Below, piece by piece: positions 33,964-46,128 of a stretch of DNA of 64,000 nt (positions are counted from its first letter, which is position 1; every line of letters begins with the position of its first letter). The position numbers and the translations under genes were made by a program. Location of the stretch: assembly GCF_022539505.1 (NCBI RefSeq), contig NC_061514.1:247368124-247432123 (forward strand), written 5' to 3'. This stretch comes from Lolium rigidum. Lineage: Eukaryota > Streptophyta > Magnoliopsida > Poales > Poaceae. The notes under the pieces were generated by a model, which searched no databases, was not told the DNA's origin, and worked only from the letters and a program-made list of their open reading frames with translations.

Positions 33964-35602
33964 TGATACGTCTCAAACGTATCTATAATTTCTTATGTTC
34001 CATGCTACTTTTATGATGATACTCACATGTTTTATACACACTTTATGTCATTATTATGCATTTTCCGTCACTAACCTATTGACGAGATGCCGAAGAGCCA
34101 GTTGCTGTTTTCTGCTGTTTTTGGTTTCAGAAATCCTACAAAGGAAATATTCTCGGAATTGGACGAAATCAATGCCCAGGGTCTTATTTTTCCACGGAGC
34201 GTCCAGAAGACCGAAGAGCATACGAAGTGGGGCCACGAGGGCCCGTAACCATAGGGCGGCGCGGCCTGCATGGGGCCCGCGCCGGCCTATGGTGTGGGGC
34301 CCCTGCGCCACCTCCACCTTTCCCTTCCGCCTACTTATAGCCTTCGTCGCGAAAACCCCTGTACCGAGAGCCACGATACGGAAAACCTTCCAGAGACGCC
34401 GCCGCCAATCCCATCTCGGGGGATTCTGGAGATCGCCTCCGGCACCCTGCCGGAGAGGGGAATCATCTCCCGGAGGACTCTTCATCACCATGATCGCCTC
34501 CGGATTGATGTGTGAGTAGTTCACCCCTGGACTATGGGTCCATAGCGGTAGCTAGATGGTTGTCTTCTCCTCTTGTGCTATCATGTTAGATCTTGTGAGC
34601 TGCCTATCATGATCAAGATCATCTATTTGTAATGCTACATGTTGTGTTTGTTGGGATCCGATGAATATGGAATACTATGTCAAGTTGATTATCAATCTAT
34701 CATATATGTGTTGTTTATGTTCTTGCATGCTCTCCGTTGCTAGTAGAGGCTCGGCCAAGTTGATACTTGTAACTCCAAGAGGGGGTATTTATGCTCGATA
34801 GTGGGTTCATGTCTCCATTGAATCGCGGGGAGTGACAAGCAACCCCTAAGGTTGTGGATGTCTTTGTTGCCACTAGGGATAAAACATCAATGCTTTGTCT
34901 AAGTATATTTGTGTTGATTACATTACGCACCATACTTAATGCAATTGTCTCGTTGTTTGCAACTTAATACTCGGAAGGGGTGCGGATGCTAACCCGAAGG
35001 TGGACTTTTTAGGCATAGATGCATGTTGGATAGCGGTCATTGTACTTTGTCGTAATGCCCTAAGTAAAACTCATATTAGTCATCATGATATGTATGTGCA
35101 TTGTTATGCCCTCTCTATTTGTCAATTGCCCAACTGTAATTTGTTCACCCAACATGCTATTTCTTATTGGAGAGACACCACTAGTGAACTGTGGACCCCG
35201 GTCCATTCTTTTACATCTGAAATACAATCAACTGCAATCTCTGTTCTCTATTGTTCTTCACAAGCAAACATCATTTTCCACACCATACGTTTAATCCTTT
35301 GTTTACAGCAAGCCGGTGAGATTGACAACCTCACTGTTAAGTTGGGGCAAATTATTTTGATTGTGTTGTGCAGGTTCCACGTTGGCGCCGAAATCCCTGG
35401 TGTTGCGCCGTGAAATAGAGAAACGGAGTCAGAGAGACCCTATGATGCAGGGGAAAAGGTAGGAGAAATCCACAACCTTCACATGGCCTTCATCTCCTAC
35501 TGGTTCGATAAACCTTGGTTTCTTACTGAGGGAAACTTGCTGCTGTACGCATCACACCTTCCACTTGGGGTTCCCAACGGGCGTGTGCTTTACGCGTCAA
35601 CA
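33964..35602 (+). repeat. 3' LTR of cargo element, with filler insertion
   Basis: Same termini as the left LTR. At 35411-35471 about 61 bp of unrelated sequence (starting TGAAATAGAGAAACGG) replace 19 bp present in the 5' LTR. CTAAA follows at 35603. Confidence 0.9.
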
Positions 35603-35607
35603 CTAAA

Positions 35608-37234
35608 CTACTTCAACTTCCAAATGAGAGAATCTATGCAGGGATGGAGGTTGAAGTGGTTTTATCTCATGGATCTATCGACAACTGGATGCAACACATG
35701 CATGACAAAGTTTGTTGATGTACTCAAAGCTACACCAAAGAAATCCTGGAAGAACATACTGACTGCCGAAGAAAAGATAGTAGCCGACAGGTTGTATGAA
35801 AGAATATTGGAGATAAAGGAGTTTGATGGTCAAACAATGATCGGTACTGAGGTTGTCACTGTATTCTTGAAGCATCGCATCCAACTAGTTATATCTAGAG
35901 CTCACCAGATGTGGATGTATTCGGGTCCCAAAGAAGAGACTCGAGTCAATGTTGCGGAATTGTCAGAAAAATAACTGTTAGATGAAGTCAGGCACTTGAC
36001 TTATTTTAGTCAAGAAGACTCTATTCCCCTCCTGGCTCTTCATGATCCATATGATCTTGCTCACCAACCATCTGAGGTAATCTCTTAGCTTCCTTATGCT
36101 TATGCCAATACTTGTATTCTATATATTTTGCTTCAGCTTATTGAACCTTTGTTTATTTCGACAGGTCCCCTCAACCATTGAGTACTTCCCAACTGTATCC
36201 GAGGTTGAGGAGGATCCTGAAGATGGTGATTCCACTGCCAATGTAGAATTCCATGTAGAAGTAGCCGAGGATAGTGAGGCTTATAAGGAGGAGGACAATA
36301 ACCTTTTCAACCCTGATGCTCCTTCCGCCGAACATAAAATCATTGATGATGAGTTAACCGATACAGCGGAGTCGAGTCAACATGACAATGATGCTTATCG
36401 TGTTCCTTTTGTTAATGCAGCTCTAGAGACGTCCAGCGCCCTGCCACCAAAGAGGCCATCCGGTGGTTTTGCCGATGAGGATGATTTTCTTTTCGACTCG
36501 TAAGTATCTTTTTGTTTCTTTCGAAGTTGATTCGTAATCCCCTTGACGTAGTTGTCCGCTTGTTTGCAGTGACGAGGGTGTTGCAGAGCCCCCTTTGAAG
36601 AAGGCGAAGACCAGCTTCAGGAGGCCAACTCCTGCCACATTCGAAGCTCCATCTTTATCAAAAGAAGCACCAGCTCCTTCTTCTCTCCCGAAGGGAACAT
36701 ACAATCCTTCAACAGCTGCCAGTCCCCTCTCGACTCGCGGGGAGCATGTGAGTAACGCAACTCCTTTTACTTTTATTCTTGATGATGATTCTCTCTCTTC
36801 CAGCCCCCGAGTCTATATTCGGCTGCTTGCAATCGAGTGTAGACTCAAAGGGAATTTTAACGTAAACATAACACATTTGACTTGTGTTATTTCATAGAGT
36901 ATCCAAGCCGCTGTAATGATAATAAAGGACTTCGCCTCCCAATTCACCCTTCTTCAAGCTAAGAATGTTCGGCTCCAAGAAGATGCCCAATCAAAATCTG
37001 CTCAACTTGATCGGGCAGTTAAAATTGTGGCCACTGCCCGACAGGAGGTAGATTCGCTGAAGAAGGAGCTTGCTCAGCTGAAGAAGAAGCTGAAGGAGGA
37101 GGAGAATGAGAAGGAGGATCTGCTCCACAACTACATCACAGCCCTGCTGGGTAACTTTATTGCAAAATCTTCAAACTTCTTTTTTGTTTAGCTTTAATGA
37201 TTTGTTGCTTCTGCTTTCACTTCTTGTAGGAGCT
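35608..37234 (+). pseudogene. Spliced antisense TE gene, central exons
   Basis: This continues the gene begun at 28300. The first exon (35608-36076) reads YFNFQMRESMQGWRLKWFYL and ATPKKSWKNILTAEEK, with an in-frame TAA at 35972. Predicted GT-AG introns are 36077-36164, 36500-36569, 36748-36897 and 37151-37229; the first three junctions keep the frame (SE|VPSTIEY, DS|DEG, GEH|SIQAAV). The exons encode an acidic region, a Pro/Ser/Ala-rich linker and a coiled coil (LDRAVKIVATARQEVDSLKK). Five bases into the next exon the gene is cut by the LTR at 37235. Three in-frame stops in total. Confidence 0.75.
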
Positions 37235-38833
37235 TGATACGTCTCAAACGTATCTATAATTTCTTATGTTCCATGCTACTTTTATGATGATACTCACATG
37301 TTTTATACACATTATATGTCATTATTATGCATTTTCCGGCACTAACCTATTGACGAGATGCCGAAGAGCCGATTCTTTGTTTTCTCGCTGTTTTGGTTTC
37401 GAAATCCTAGTAAGGAAATATTCTCGGAATTGGACGAAATCAACGCCCAGGGTCCTATTTTTGCACGAAGCTTCCAGAAGACCGAAGAGGATACGAAGTG
37501 GGGCCACGAGGTGGCCAGACAATAGGGCGGCGCGGCCCAAGCCCTGGCCGCGCCAACCTGTTGTGTGGGCCCCTCGTGCCGCCTCATGACCTGCCCTTCC
37601 ACCTACTTAAAGCCTTCATCGCGAAACCCCCAGTACCGAGAGCCACGATACGGAAAACCTTCCAGAGACGCCGCCGCCGCCAATCCCATCTCGGGGGATT
37701 CAGGGAGATCGCCTCCGGCACCCTGCCGGAGAGGGGAATCATCTCCCGGAGGTCTCTTCATCGCCATGATCGCCTCCGGATCGATGTGTGAGTAGTCCAC
37801 CCCTGGACTATGGGTCCATAGCAGTAGCTAGATGGTCGTCTTCTCCTCATTGTGCTATCATGTTAGATCTTGTGAGCTTCCTATCATGATCAAGATCATC
37901 TATTTGTAATTCTACATGTTGTGTTTGTTGGGATCCGATGAATATTGAATACTATGTCAAGTTGATTATCAATCTATCATATATGTTATTTATGTTCTTG
38001 CATGCTCTCCGTTGCTAGTAGAGGATCTGGCCAAGTTGATACTTGTGACTCCAAGAGGGAGTATTTATGCTCGATAGGGGTTCATGCCTCCATTAAATCT
38101 GGGACAGTGACAGAAAATTCTAAGGTTGTGGATGTGTTGTTGCCACTAGGGACAAAACATCGATGCTTTGTCTAAGGATATTTGTGTTGATTACATTACG
38201 CACCATACTTAATGCAATTGTCTGTTGTTTACAACTTAATATCGGAAGGGGTTCGGATGATAACCTGAAAGTGGACTTTTTAGGCATAGATGCATGCTGG
38301 ATAGCGGTCTATGTACTTTGTCGTAATGCCCTGATTAAATCTCATAGTACTCATCATGATATATGTATGTGCATTGTTATGAATTCTTTATTTGACAATT
38401 TCCCAACTTTAATTTGTTCACCCAACATATGCTTATCTTATGGGAGAGACACCGCTAGTGAACTGTGGACCCCGGTCCTATTCTTTACATCTGAAATACA
38501 ATCTGCTGCAATTGTTCTTTACTGTTCTTCGCAAACAACCATCATCATCCACACTATACATCTAATCCTTTGTTTACGACAAGTCTGGTTAGATTGACAA
38601 CCTCACCGTTACGTTGGGGCAAAGTTACGTGATTGTGTTGTGCGGGTTCCACGTTGGCGCCGGAATCCCTGGTGTTGCGCCGCACTACACTCCTCCGCCA
38701 TCAACCTTCAACGTGCTTCTTGACTCCTACTTGGTTCGATTAAACCTTGGTTTCTTACTGAGGGAAACTTACTGTGTGCGCATCACACCTTCCTCTTGGG
38801 GTTCCCAACGGACGTGTCAACTGCACGCCATCA
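37235..38833 (+). repeat. 5' LTR of gag-protease element
   Basis: 1599 bp from TGATACGTCTC to CTGCACGCCATCA, directly followed by AGCAAAATTT and the primer site. It has the TATA-like CTACTTAAAGCC near 37602. Confidence 0.9.
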
Positions 38834-38844
38834 AGCAAAATTTC

Positions 38845-38862
38845 TGGCGCCGTTGCCGGGGA
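38845..38862 (+). promoter_or_regulatory. Primer binding site 1 (tRNA-Asp)
   Basis: TGGCGCCGTTGCCGGGGA is a perfect match to the complement of the tRNA-Asp 3' end including CCA. It is 11 nt inside the LTR. Confidence 0.85.
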
Positions 38863-38918
38863 ACGAAGGAAAGTTACACCACAAAGATTTTCAACTCCCA
38901 CGTCAACAGCTATATTTC

Positions 38919-38936
38919 TGGCGCCGTTGCCGGGGA
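38919..38936 (+). promoter_or_regulatory. Primer binding site 2 (tRNA-Asp), duplicate
   Basis: An identical 18-nt primer site 74 bp downstream of the first, again preceded by TTTC and here followed by GATCAAGACACGCTGCAAG as in the sister elements. Site 2 therefore has the ancestral context and site 1 is the extra copy next to the LTR. Confidence 0.8.
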
Positions 38937-39160
38937 GATCAAGACACGCTGCAAGCGGAGTCTCCACTTCCAATCTCTTTACTTTGTTTTTGTCTTGCTT
39001 TACTTTATTTACTTCTTTGTTTGCTTCTTATATCAAAAACACAAAAAAATTAGTTGCTAGTTTTACTTTATTTACTGTCTTGCTCTCTATATCGAAAACA
39101 CAAAAAAAATTAGTTTCTTGCATTTACTTTATTTAGTTTGCTTTATTTACTACTGCTAAA

Positions 39161-41273
39161 ATGGGTACTGTTGAGAATACTAAGTTGTGTGACTTCACTA
39201 GCACAAATAATAATGATTTCTTATGCACACCTATTGCTCCACCTGCTACTACGAGCAGAATTCTTTAAAATTAAACCTCGCTTTACTCGAATCTTGTTAT
39301 GAGAGAGCAATTTTACGAGTGTTAGTTACGATGATGCTGCTGCCCATCTTGATAATTTTGTTGAACTATGTGAAATGCAAAAGTATAAGGATGTAGATGG
39401 TGACATTATAAAATTAAAATTGTTTCCTTTCTCTTTAAGAGGAAGAGCTAAAGATTGGTTGCTATCTCTGCCTAGAAATAGTATTGATTCATGGACTATA
39501 TGTAATGATGCTTTTATTGGTAGATATTATCCTCCCGCTAAAATTATATCTTTGAGAAGTAGCATAATGAATTTTAAGCAATTAGATAATGAACATGTTG
39601 CTCAAGCATGGGAGAGAATGAAATCTTTGGTAAAGAATTGCCCAACCCATGGACTGACTACTTGAATGATCATCCAAACTTTTTATGCAGGATTGATTTT
39701 TTCTTCGCGGAACCTATTGGATTCAGCTGCTGGAGGTACCTTTATGTCCATTACTTTGGGGGCGGCAACAAAGCTTCTTGATGATATGATGACAAATTAC
39801 TCCGAATGGCACACGGAAAGAGCTCCACAAGGTAAGAAGGTAAATTCTGTTGAAGAAACCTCCTCCTTGAGTGATAAGATTGATGCTATTATGTCTATGC
39901 TTGTGAATGGTAGATCTAATGTTGATCCTAATAATGTTCCTTTAGCTTCATTGGTTGCCCAAGAAGAACATGTTGATGTGAACTTCATTAAAAATAATAA
40001 TTTCAACAACAATGCTTATAGGAATAATTACGGTAACAATTATAGGCCATATCATACGCTAATGGTAATAGTTATGGTAATTCTTATGGGAATTCTTACA
40101 ACAATAATAGGAGTGTACCCCCTGGTCTTGAAGCTATGCTTAAAGAATTTATTAGTACACAAACTGCTTTTAACAAATCTGTTGAGGAAAAACTCGATAA
40201 AATTGATATTCTTGCTTCTAAGGTTGATAGTCTTGCCTCTGATGTTGATATTTTAAAATTGAAAGTTATGCCTAATAAGGACATTGATAATAAGATTGTT
40301 ACTACAGCAAATGCCATCCAAGTTCGAATTAATGAGAATATTAGATTGATGGCCGAATTGCATGCTAGGTGGAAAAGAGAAGAAAATGAAAAACTAGCTA
40401 AAGAAAATAATGTAGCTAAAGTTTGGACTATTACCACCACTAGTAATGTTAATGATTCACATGTTGCTACACCTCCTACTATCAATGGTAAAATAATTGG
40501 TGTTGGCAATGTTACTACTCCTAGTGCAAAGCGTGCAAAATTACCTGAAACTGCTAAAACTGCTGAAATTGATAAAACTGCTGAAATTTTTCAAAATATT
40601 GGGGATAATGATCCCATTGATGTAGATCATAATGGTTTATACTTTGATGATTGTCACATCTCTGAAGTTATAAAGTTCTTACAAAATCTTGCTAAAAGTC
40701 CCAATGCTAGTGCTATAAATTTGGCCTTTACAAAACATATTACAAATGCTCTCATAAAAGCTAGAGAAGAGAAACTAAAACTTGAAACCTCTATTCCTAG
40801 GAAGTTAGAAGATGGTTGGGAGCCCATCATTAATATGAGGGTCAATGATTTTGATTGTAATGCTTTATGTGATCTTGGTGCAAGTATTTACGTTATGCCT
40901 AAGAAAATTTATGATATGCTTGACTTACCACCATTGAAAATTTGTTATTTGGATGTTAATCTTGTTGATAATGCTATAAAGAAACCTTTGGGGAGGATTG
41001 ATAATGTTCGTATTATGGTTAACAATAACCTTGTCCCCGTTGATTTTGTTGTCTTGGATATTGAATGCAATGCATCTTGTCCCATTATATTGGGAAGACC
41101 TTTTCTTCGAGCTTGTTGGTGCTACCATTGATATGAAGGAAGGTAATATTAAATATCAATTTCCTCTCAAGAAAGGTATGGAACACTTCCCTAGAAAGAG
41201 AATGAAGTTACCTTATGATTCTATTATTAGAACAAATTATGATGTTGATGCTTCGTCTCTTGATAATACTTGA
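39161..41273 (+). pseudogene. Athila-like Gag-protease, frameshifted
   Basis: It starts MGTVENTKLCDFTSTNNND. The Gag domain includes NFVELCEMQKYKDVDGDI, LKLFPFSLRGRAKDWLLSL and LDNEHVAQAWERMKSLVKNC. An Asn/Tyr-rich tract (NNNFNNNAYRNNYGNNYRPY) stands where a CCHC knuckle would be expected. A coiled region follows, then retropepsin with CDLGAS (about 40868) and CPIILGRPFL, ending VDASSLDNT. DLGAS in place of DSG/DTG is usual in the Athila lineage. Frameshifts near 39260, 40055 and 41110 and a stop at 39663 inactivate it. No RT, RNase H or integrase follows. Confidence 0.85.
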
Positions 41274-41285
41274 TACACACTTTCC

Positions 41286-41335
41286 GCGCCTAGGCGAAAG
41301 GCGTTAAAGAAAAGCGCTTATGGGAGACAACCCAT
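41286..41335 (+). other. Conserved 50-nt post-stop stem-loop module, copy 3
   Basis: CGCCT/AGGCG arms, loop AGGCGAA, AAGCGCTT palindrome. It begins 12 nt after the stop at 41273. Confidence 0.7.
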
Positions 41336-42686
41336 TATTTTACTTCTGCACTTTGTTTTATATTTGAGTCTTGGAAGTTGTTACTACTGTAGCAACCTCT
41401 CCTTATCTTTATTTTATTGCATTGTTATGCCAAGTAAAGTCTTTGATAGTAAAGCCAATACTAGATTTGGATTCACTGCGCGGAACAGATTTCTTTGCTG
41501 TCACGAATTTGAGCAGTAGTCTCTGTAGAAAAATCAAAAAATTCTTCCAATTTACGTGCGTGATCCTCAGATATGTACGCAACTTTCATTCAATTTGGGC
41601 ATTTTCATCTGAGCAAGTCTGGTGCCACTTTAAAATTCGTCTTTACGAACTGTTCTGTTTTGACAGATTCTGCCTTTTATTTCGCATTGCCTGTTTTGCT
41701 ATGTTTGATGGATTTCTTTGTTCCATTAACTTTCAATAGCTTTGTGAAATGTTCAGAAGTGTTAAGAATGATTATTTCACCTCTGAATATATGAATTATG
41801 CACTGACCCTCTAATGAGTTTGTTTTGAGTTTGGTGTGGAGGAAGTTTTCAAGGGTCAAGAGAGGAGGATGATACAATATGATCAAGAAGAGTGAAAAGT
41901 CAAAGCTTGGGGATACCCCGTGGTTCATCCCTGCATATTTTAAGAAGACTCAAGCGTCTAAGCTTGGGGATGCCCAAGGCATCCCTTCTTCATCGACAAC
42001 TTATCAGGTTCCTCTAGTGAAACTATATTTTTATTCTATCACATCTTATGTGCTTTACTTGGAGCGTCTGTTTGTTTTTATTTTTGTTTTTGTTTGAATA
42101 AATTCGGATCCTAGCATTCTTTGTTTGGGAGAGAGACACGCTCCGCTGTTTCGTATGAACGCATATGTTCTTAGCTTCATCTTTAATGTTCATTGCGAAA
42201 TTTGAACTATTTCATTCATTGTTATATGGTTGGAAACGGAAAATGCCGCATGCGGTAAATGGTTTAATATCTTGAATAATGTGATACTTGGCAATTGTTG
42301 TGCTCATATAGATCTTGTTTAAGCTCTTGCATCATGTACCTTGTACTCATTAATGAATAACTACATAGAGCTTGTTAAAATTTGGTTTGCATGATTGATC
42401 TCTAGAGTCTAGATATTTTCTGGTTGAGGCTTTTGAACAACAAGGAGACAATGTAAAGTCTTATAATAGTTACAATATGTTCATATGTGAGCTTTGATGC
42501 ACCTTTTATACTTGAGTTTGCTTCAAACAACCTTGCTAGCCTAGCCTTGTATTGAGAGGAATTCTTCTCGTGCATCCAAATCCTTGAGCCAATAACCATG
42601 CCATTTGTGTCCACCATACCTACCTACTACATGGTATTTCTCCGCCATTACAAAGGCAGTACTAACAACAATTGAACGAAGTACAC

Positions 42687-42786
42687 NNNNNNNNNNNNNN
42701 NNNNNNNNNNNNNNNNNNNNNNNNNNNNNNNNNNNNNNNNNNNNNNNNNNNNNNNNNNNNNNNNNNNNNNNNNNNNNNNNNNNNNN
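42687..42786. other. Assembly gap (100 N)
   Basis: The gap lies between two diverged copies of the same UTR segment. The last bases before it (GGCAGTACTAACAACAATTG) have no counterpart in sister copies. Confidence 0.99.
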
Positions 42787-44524
42787 ACACGCTCCGCTTT
42801 TGCATATGAACACATATGTTCTTAGCTTTATTCTTAATGTTCATGGCGAAGGTTGAACTACTTCGTTCATTGTTATATGGTTGGAAACGGAAAATGCTTC
42901 ATGTGGTAATTGGTATAATGTCTTGAATAATTTGATACTTGGCAATTGTTGTGCTCATATAGATCATGTTTAAGCTCTTGCATCATGTACTTTGCACCTA
43001 TTAATGAAGAACTACATAGAGCTTATTAAAATTTGGTTTGCATGATTGGTCTCTAGAGTCTAGATATTTTCTGGTTAAGGTGTTTGAACAACAAGGTGAC
43101 GATGTAAAGTCTTATAATGCTTACAATATGTTCATATGTGAGTCTTTCTGCACCGTTTTATACTTGAGTTTGCTTAAAACAACCTTGCTAGCCTAAGCCT
43201 TGTATTGAGAGGGATTACTTCTCGTGCATCCAAATCCTTGAGCCAAAAACTATGCCATTTGTGTCCACCATACCTACCTACTACATGGTATTTCTCCGCC
43301 ATTCCAAAGTACATTACTTGAGTGCTACCTTTAAAATTCTATTCTTTGCCTTTACAATACATAGCTCATGGGAAAATAGCCTTAAAAACTATTGTGGTGA
43401 AGAATATGTACTTATGTATCTTATTTCTTAATAAGTTGCTTGTTGAGCGGTAACCATGTTTCTGGGGACGCCATCAACTTTTACCTTTGTTGAATATCAT
43501 GTGAGTTGCTATGCATGTTCGTCTTGTCTGAAGTAAGGGCGATTTTCATGATCAAATGGTTTGAGTATGCATATTGTTAGAGAAGAACATTGGGCCGCTA
43601 ACTAAAGCCATGAATCATGGTGGAAGTTTCAGTTTGGACACAAATCGTCAATCTCTTATGAGAATTTTATCTGTTGTTAAATGCTTATGCATTAAAAGAG
43701 GAGTCCATTATCTGTTGTCTATGTTGTCCCGGTATGGATGTCTAAGTTGAGAATAATCAAAATCGAGAAATCCAATGCGAACTTTCTCCTTAGACCTCTG
43801 TACAGGCGGCATAGAGGTAGCCCTTTGTGACACTTGGTTGAAACATATGCTATGCAATGATAATCCATGTTAATCCAAGCTAATTAGGACAAGGTGCGAG
43901 CACTATTGGTATACTATGCATGAGGCTTGCAACTTATAGGATATCTTATACATAACACATATGATTTATTACTACCATTGACAAAATTGTTTCTATGTTT
44001 TCAAAATGAAAAGCTCGGCACAAAAATAGTAATCCATGCTTCCTCTCGCGAAGGGCCATTCTTTTACTTTATGTTGAGTCAGTTTACCTATTCTTTCTAT
44101 CTCAGAAGCAAACACTTGTGTAAACTGTGTGCATTGATTCTTACATATCTACCTATTGCACTTGTTATATTGCTTTATGTTGACAATTATCCATGAGATA
44201 AACATGTTGAAGTTGAAAGCAACCGCTGAAACTTATATCTTCCTTTGTGTTGTTTCAAAGCTTTCTACTAAGAATTTTTTGCTTTATGAGTAACTCTTAT
44301 GCAAGTCTTATTGATGCTTGTCTTGAAAGTACTATTCATGAAAAGTCTTTGCTATATGATTCAGTTGTTTACTCATTGTCTTCATCATTGCTTCGAATCG
44401 CTGCATTCATCTCATATGCTTTACAATAGTATTGATCAAGATTATGATAGCATGTCACTTCAGAAATTATCCTTGTTATCGTTTACCTACTCGAGGGCGA
44501 GTAGGAACTAAGCTTGGGGATGCT

Positions 44525-46128
44525 TGATACGTCTCAAACGTATCTATAATTTCTTATGTTCCATGCTACTTTTATGATGATACTCACATGTTTTATACAC
44601 ATTATATGTCATTATTATGCATTTTCCGGCACTAACCTATTGACGAGATGCCGAAGAGCCGCTTGTCTGTTTTCTCGCTGTTTTTGGTTTCAGAAATCCT
44701 ACAAAGGAAATATTCTCGGAATTGAACGAAATCAACGCCCAGGGTCTTATTTTTCCACGAAGCTTCCAGAAGACCGAAAGGATTACGAAGTGGGGCGACG
44801 AGGCGCCGCCACACTAGGGCCGCGCGGCCCAAGGGGGCCCGCGCCACCCTGTTGTGTGGGGACCTCGTGTCGCCCCTAAACCTACCCTTCCGCCTACTTA
44901 AAGCCTTCGTCGCGAAACCCCCAGTACCGACAGCCACGATACGGAAAACCTTCCAGAGACGCAGCCGCCGCCAATCCCATCTCGGGGGATTCAGGAGATC
45001 GCCTCCGGCACCCTGCCGGAGAGGGGAATCATCTGCCGGAGGGCTCTTCATCGCCATGATCGCCTCCGGATCGATGTGTGAGTAGTTCACCCCTGGACTA
45101 TGGGTCCATAGCAGTAGCTAGATGGTTGTCTTCTCCTCATTGTGCTACCATGTTAGATCTTGTGAGCTGCCTATCATGATCAAGATCATCTATTTGTAAT
45201 GCTACATGTTGTGTTTGTTGGGATCCGATGAATATGGAATACTATGTCAAGTTGATTATCAATCTATCATATATGTTGTTTATGTTCTTGCATGCTCTCT
45301 GTTGCTAGTAGAGGCTCTGGCCAAGTTGATACTTGTAACTCCAAGAGGGAGTATTTATGCTCGATAGTGGGTTCATGCCTCCATTGAATCTGGGGGCAAG
45401 TGGCGTGAAAGTTCTAAGGTTGTGGATGTGCTGTTGCCACTAGGGATAAAACATCAATGCTTTGTCTAAGGATATTTGTGTTGATTACATTACACACCAT
45501 ACTTAATACAATTGTCTGTTGTTTGCAACTTAATACTGGAAGGGGTTCGGATGATAACCTGAAGGTGGACTTTTTAGGCATAGATGCATGCTGGATAGCG
45601 GTCTATGTACTTTGTCGTAATGCCCCGATTAAATCTCATAGTACTCATCATGATATATGTATGTGCATTGTTATGCCTTCTTTATTTGTCAATTGCCCAA
45701 CTGTAATTCGTTCACCCAACATGCTATTTATCTTATGGGAGAGACACCACTAGTGAACTGTGGACCCCGGTCCATTCTTTACATCTGAAATACAATCTAC
45801 TGCAATAATTGTTCTTTACTGTTCTTCGCAAACAAACACCATCATCCACACTATACATCTAATCCTTTGTTTACAGCAAGCCGGTGAGATTGACAACCTC
45901 ACTGTTACGTTGGGCAAAGTACTTTGATTGTGTTGTGCAGGTTCCACGTTGGCGCCGGAATCCCTGGTGTTGCGCCGCACTACACTCCATCACCAACGAC
46001 CTTCACGTGATCCTTGACTCCTACTGGTTCGATAAACCTTGGTTTCTTACTGAGGGAAAATTTGCTACTGTACGCATCACACCTTCTTCTTGGGGTTCCC
46101 AACGGACGTGTGTTAACTGCACGCATCA
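44525..46128 (+). repeat. 3' LTR of gag-protease element
   Basis: 1604 bp, TGATACGTCTC...ACTGCACGCATCA, directly after the PPT. It ends abruptly against Copia leader sequence at 46129. Confidence 0.9.

Larger units (their letters stand above)
28836..35602 (+). mobile_element. Complete TGATACG-family element with novel cargo ORF
   Basis: LTRs at 28836-30432 (1597 bp) and 33964-35602 (1639 bp), primer site at 30444, single ORF 30689-31333, long 3' UTR and PPT. The LTRs differ by a few percent by eye plus a 61-bp filler in the right copy. There is no gag, protease, RT or integrase, so it must be mobilised in trans if at all. It is inserted into the antisense TE gene 28300-37234. Confidence 0.9.
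41274..44524 (+). other. 3' UTR of gag-protease element, with duplication around gap
   Basis: PPT-like motifs at about 41901 and 41959, the stem CCTACTCG/CGAGTAGG at 44486-44505 and the PPT at about 44509. A segment of about 540 bp before the gap (42134-42670) is repeated after it (42785-43320) with roughly 10% difference by eye, so this UTR is longer than its sisters. Confidence 0.8.
37235..46128 (+). mobile_element. TGATACG-family Gypsy element with broken gag-protease
   Basis: 5' LTR 37235-38833, two primer sites, gag-protease 39161-41273, long 3' UTR with an N gap and a duplication, PPT, 3' LTR 44525-46128. Left flank GAGCT does not match right flank GGCCG, so there is no target-site duplication. 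Either one side was replaced by recombination or the element was joined from two copies. The LTRs are more diverged than those of 28836-35602. Confidence 0.85.
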
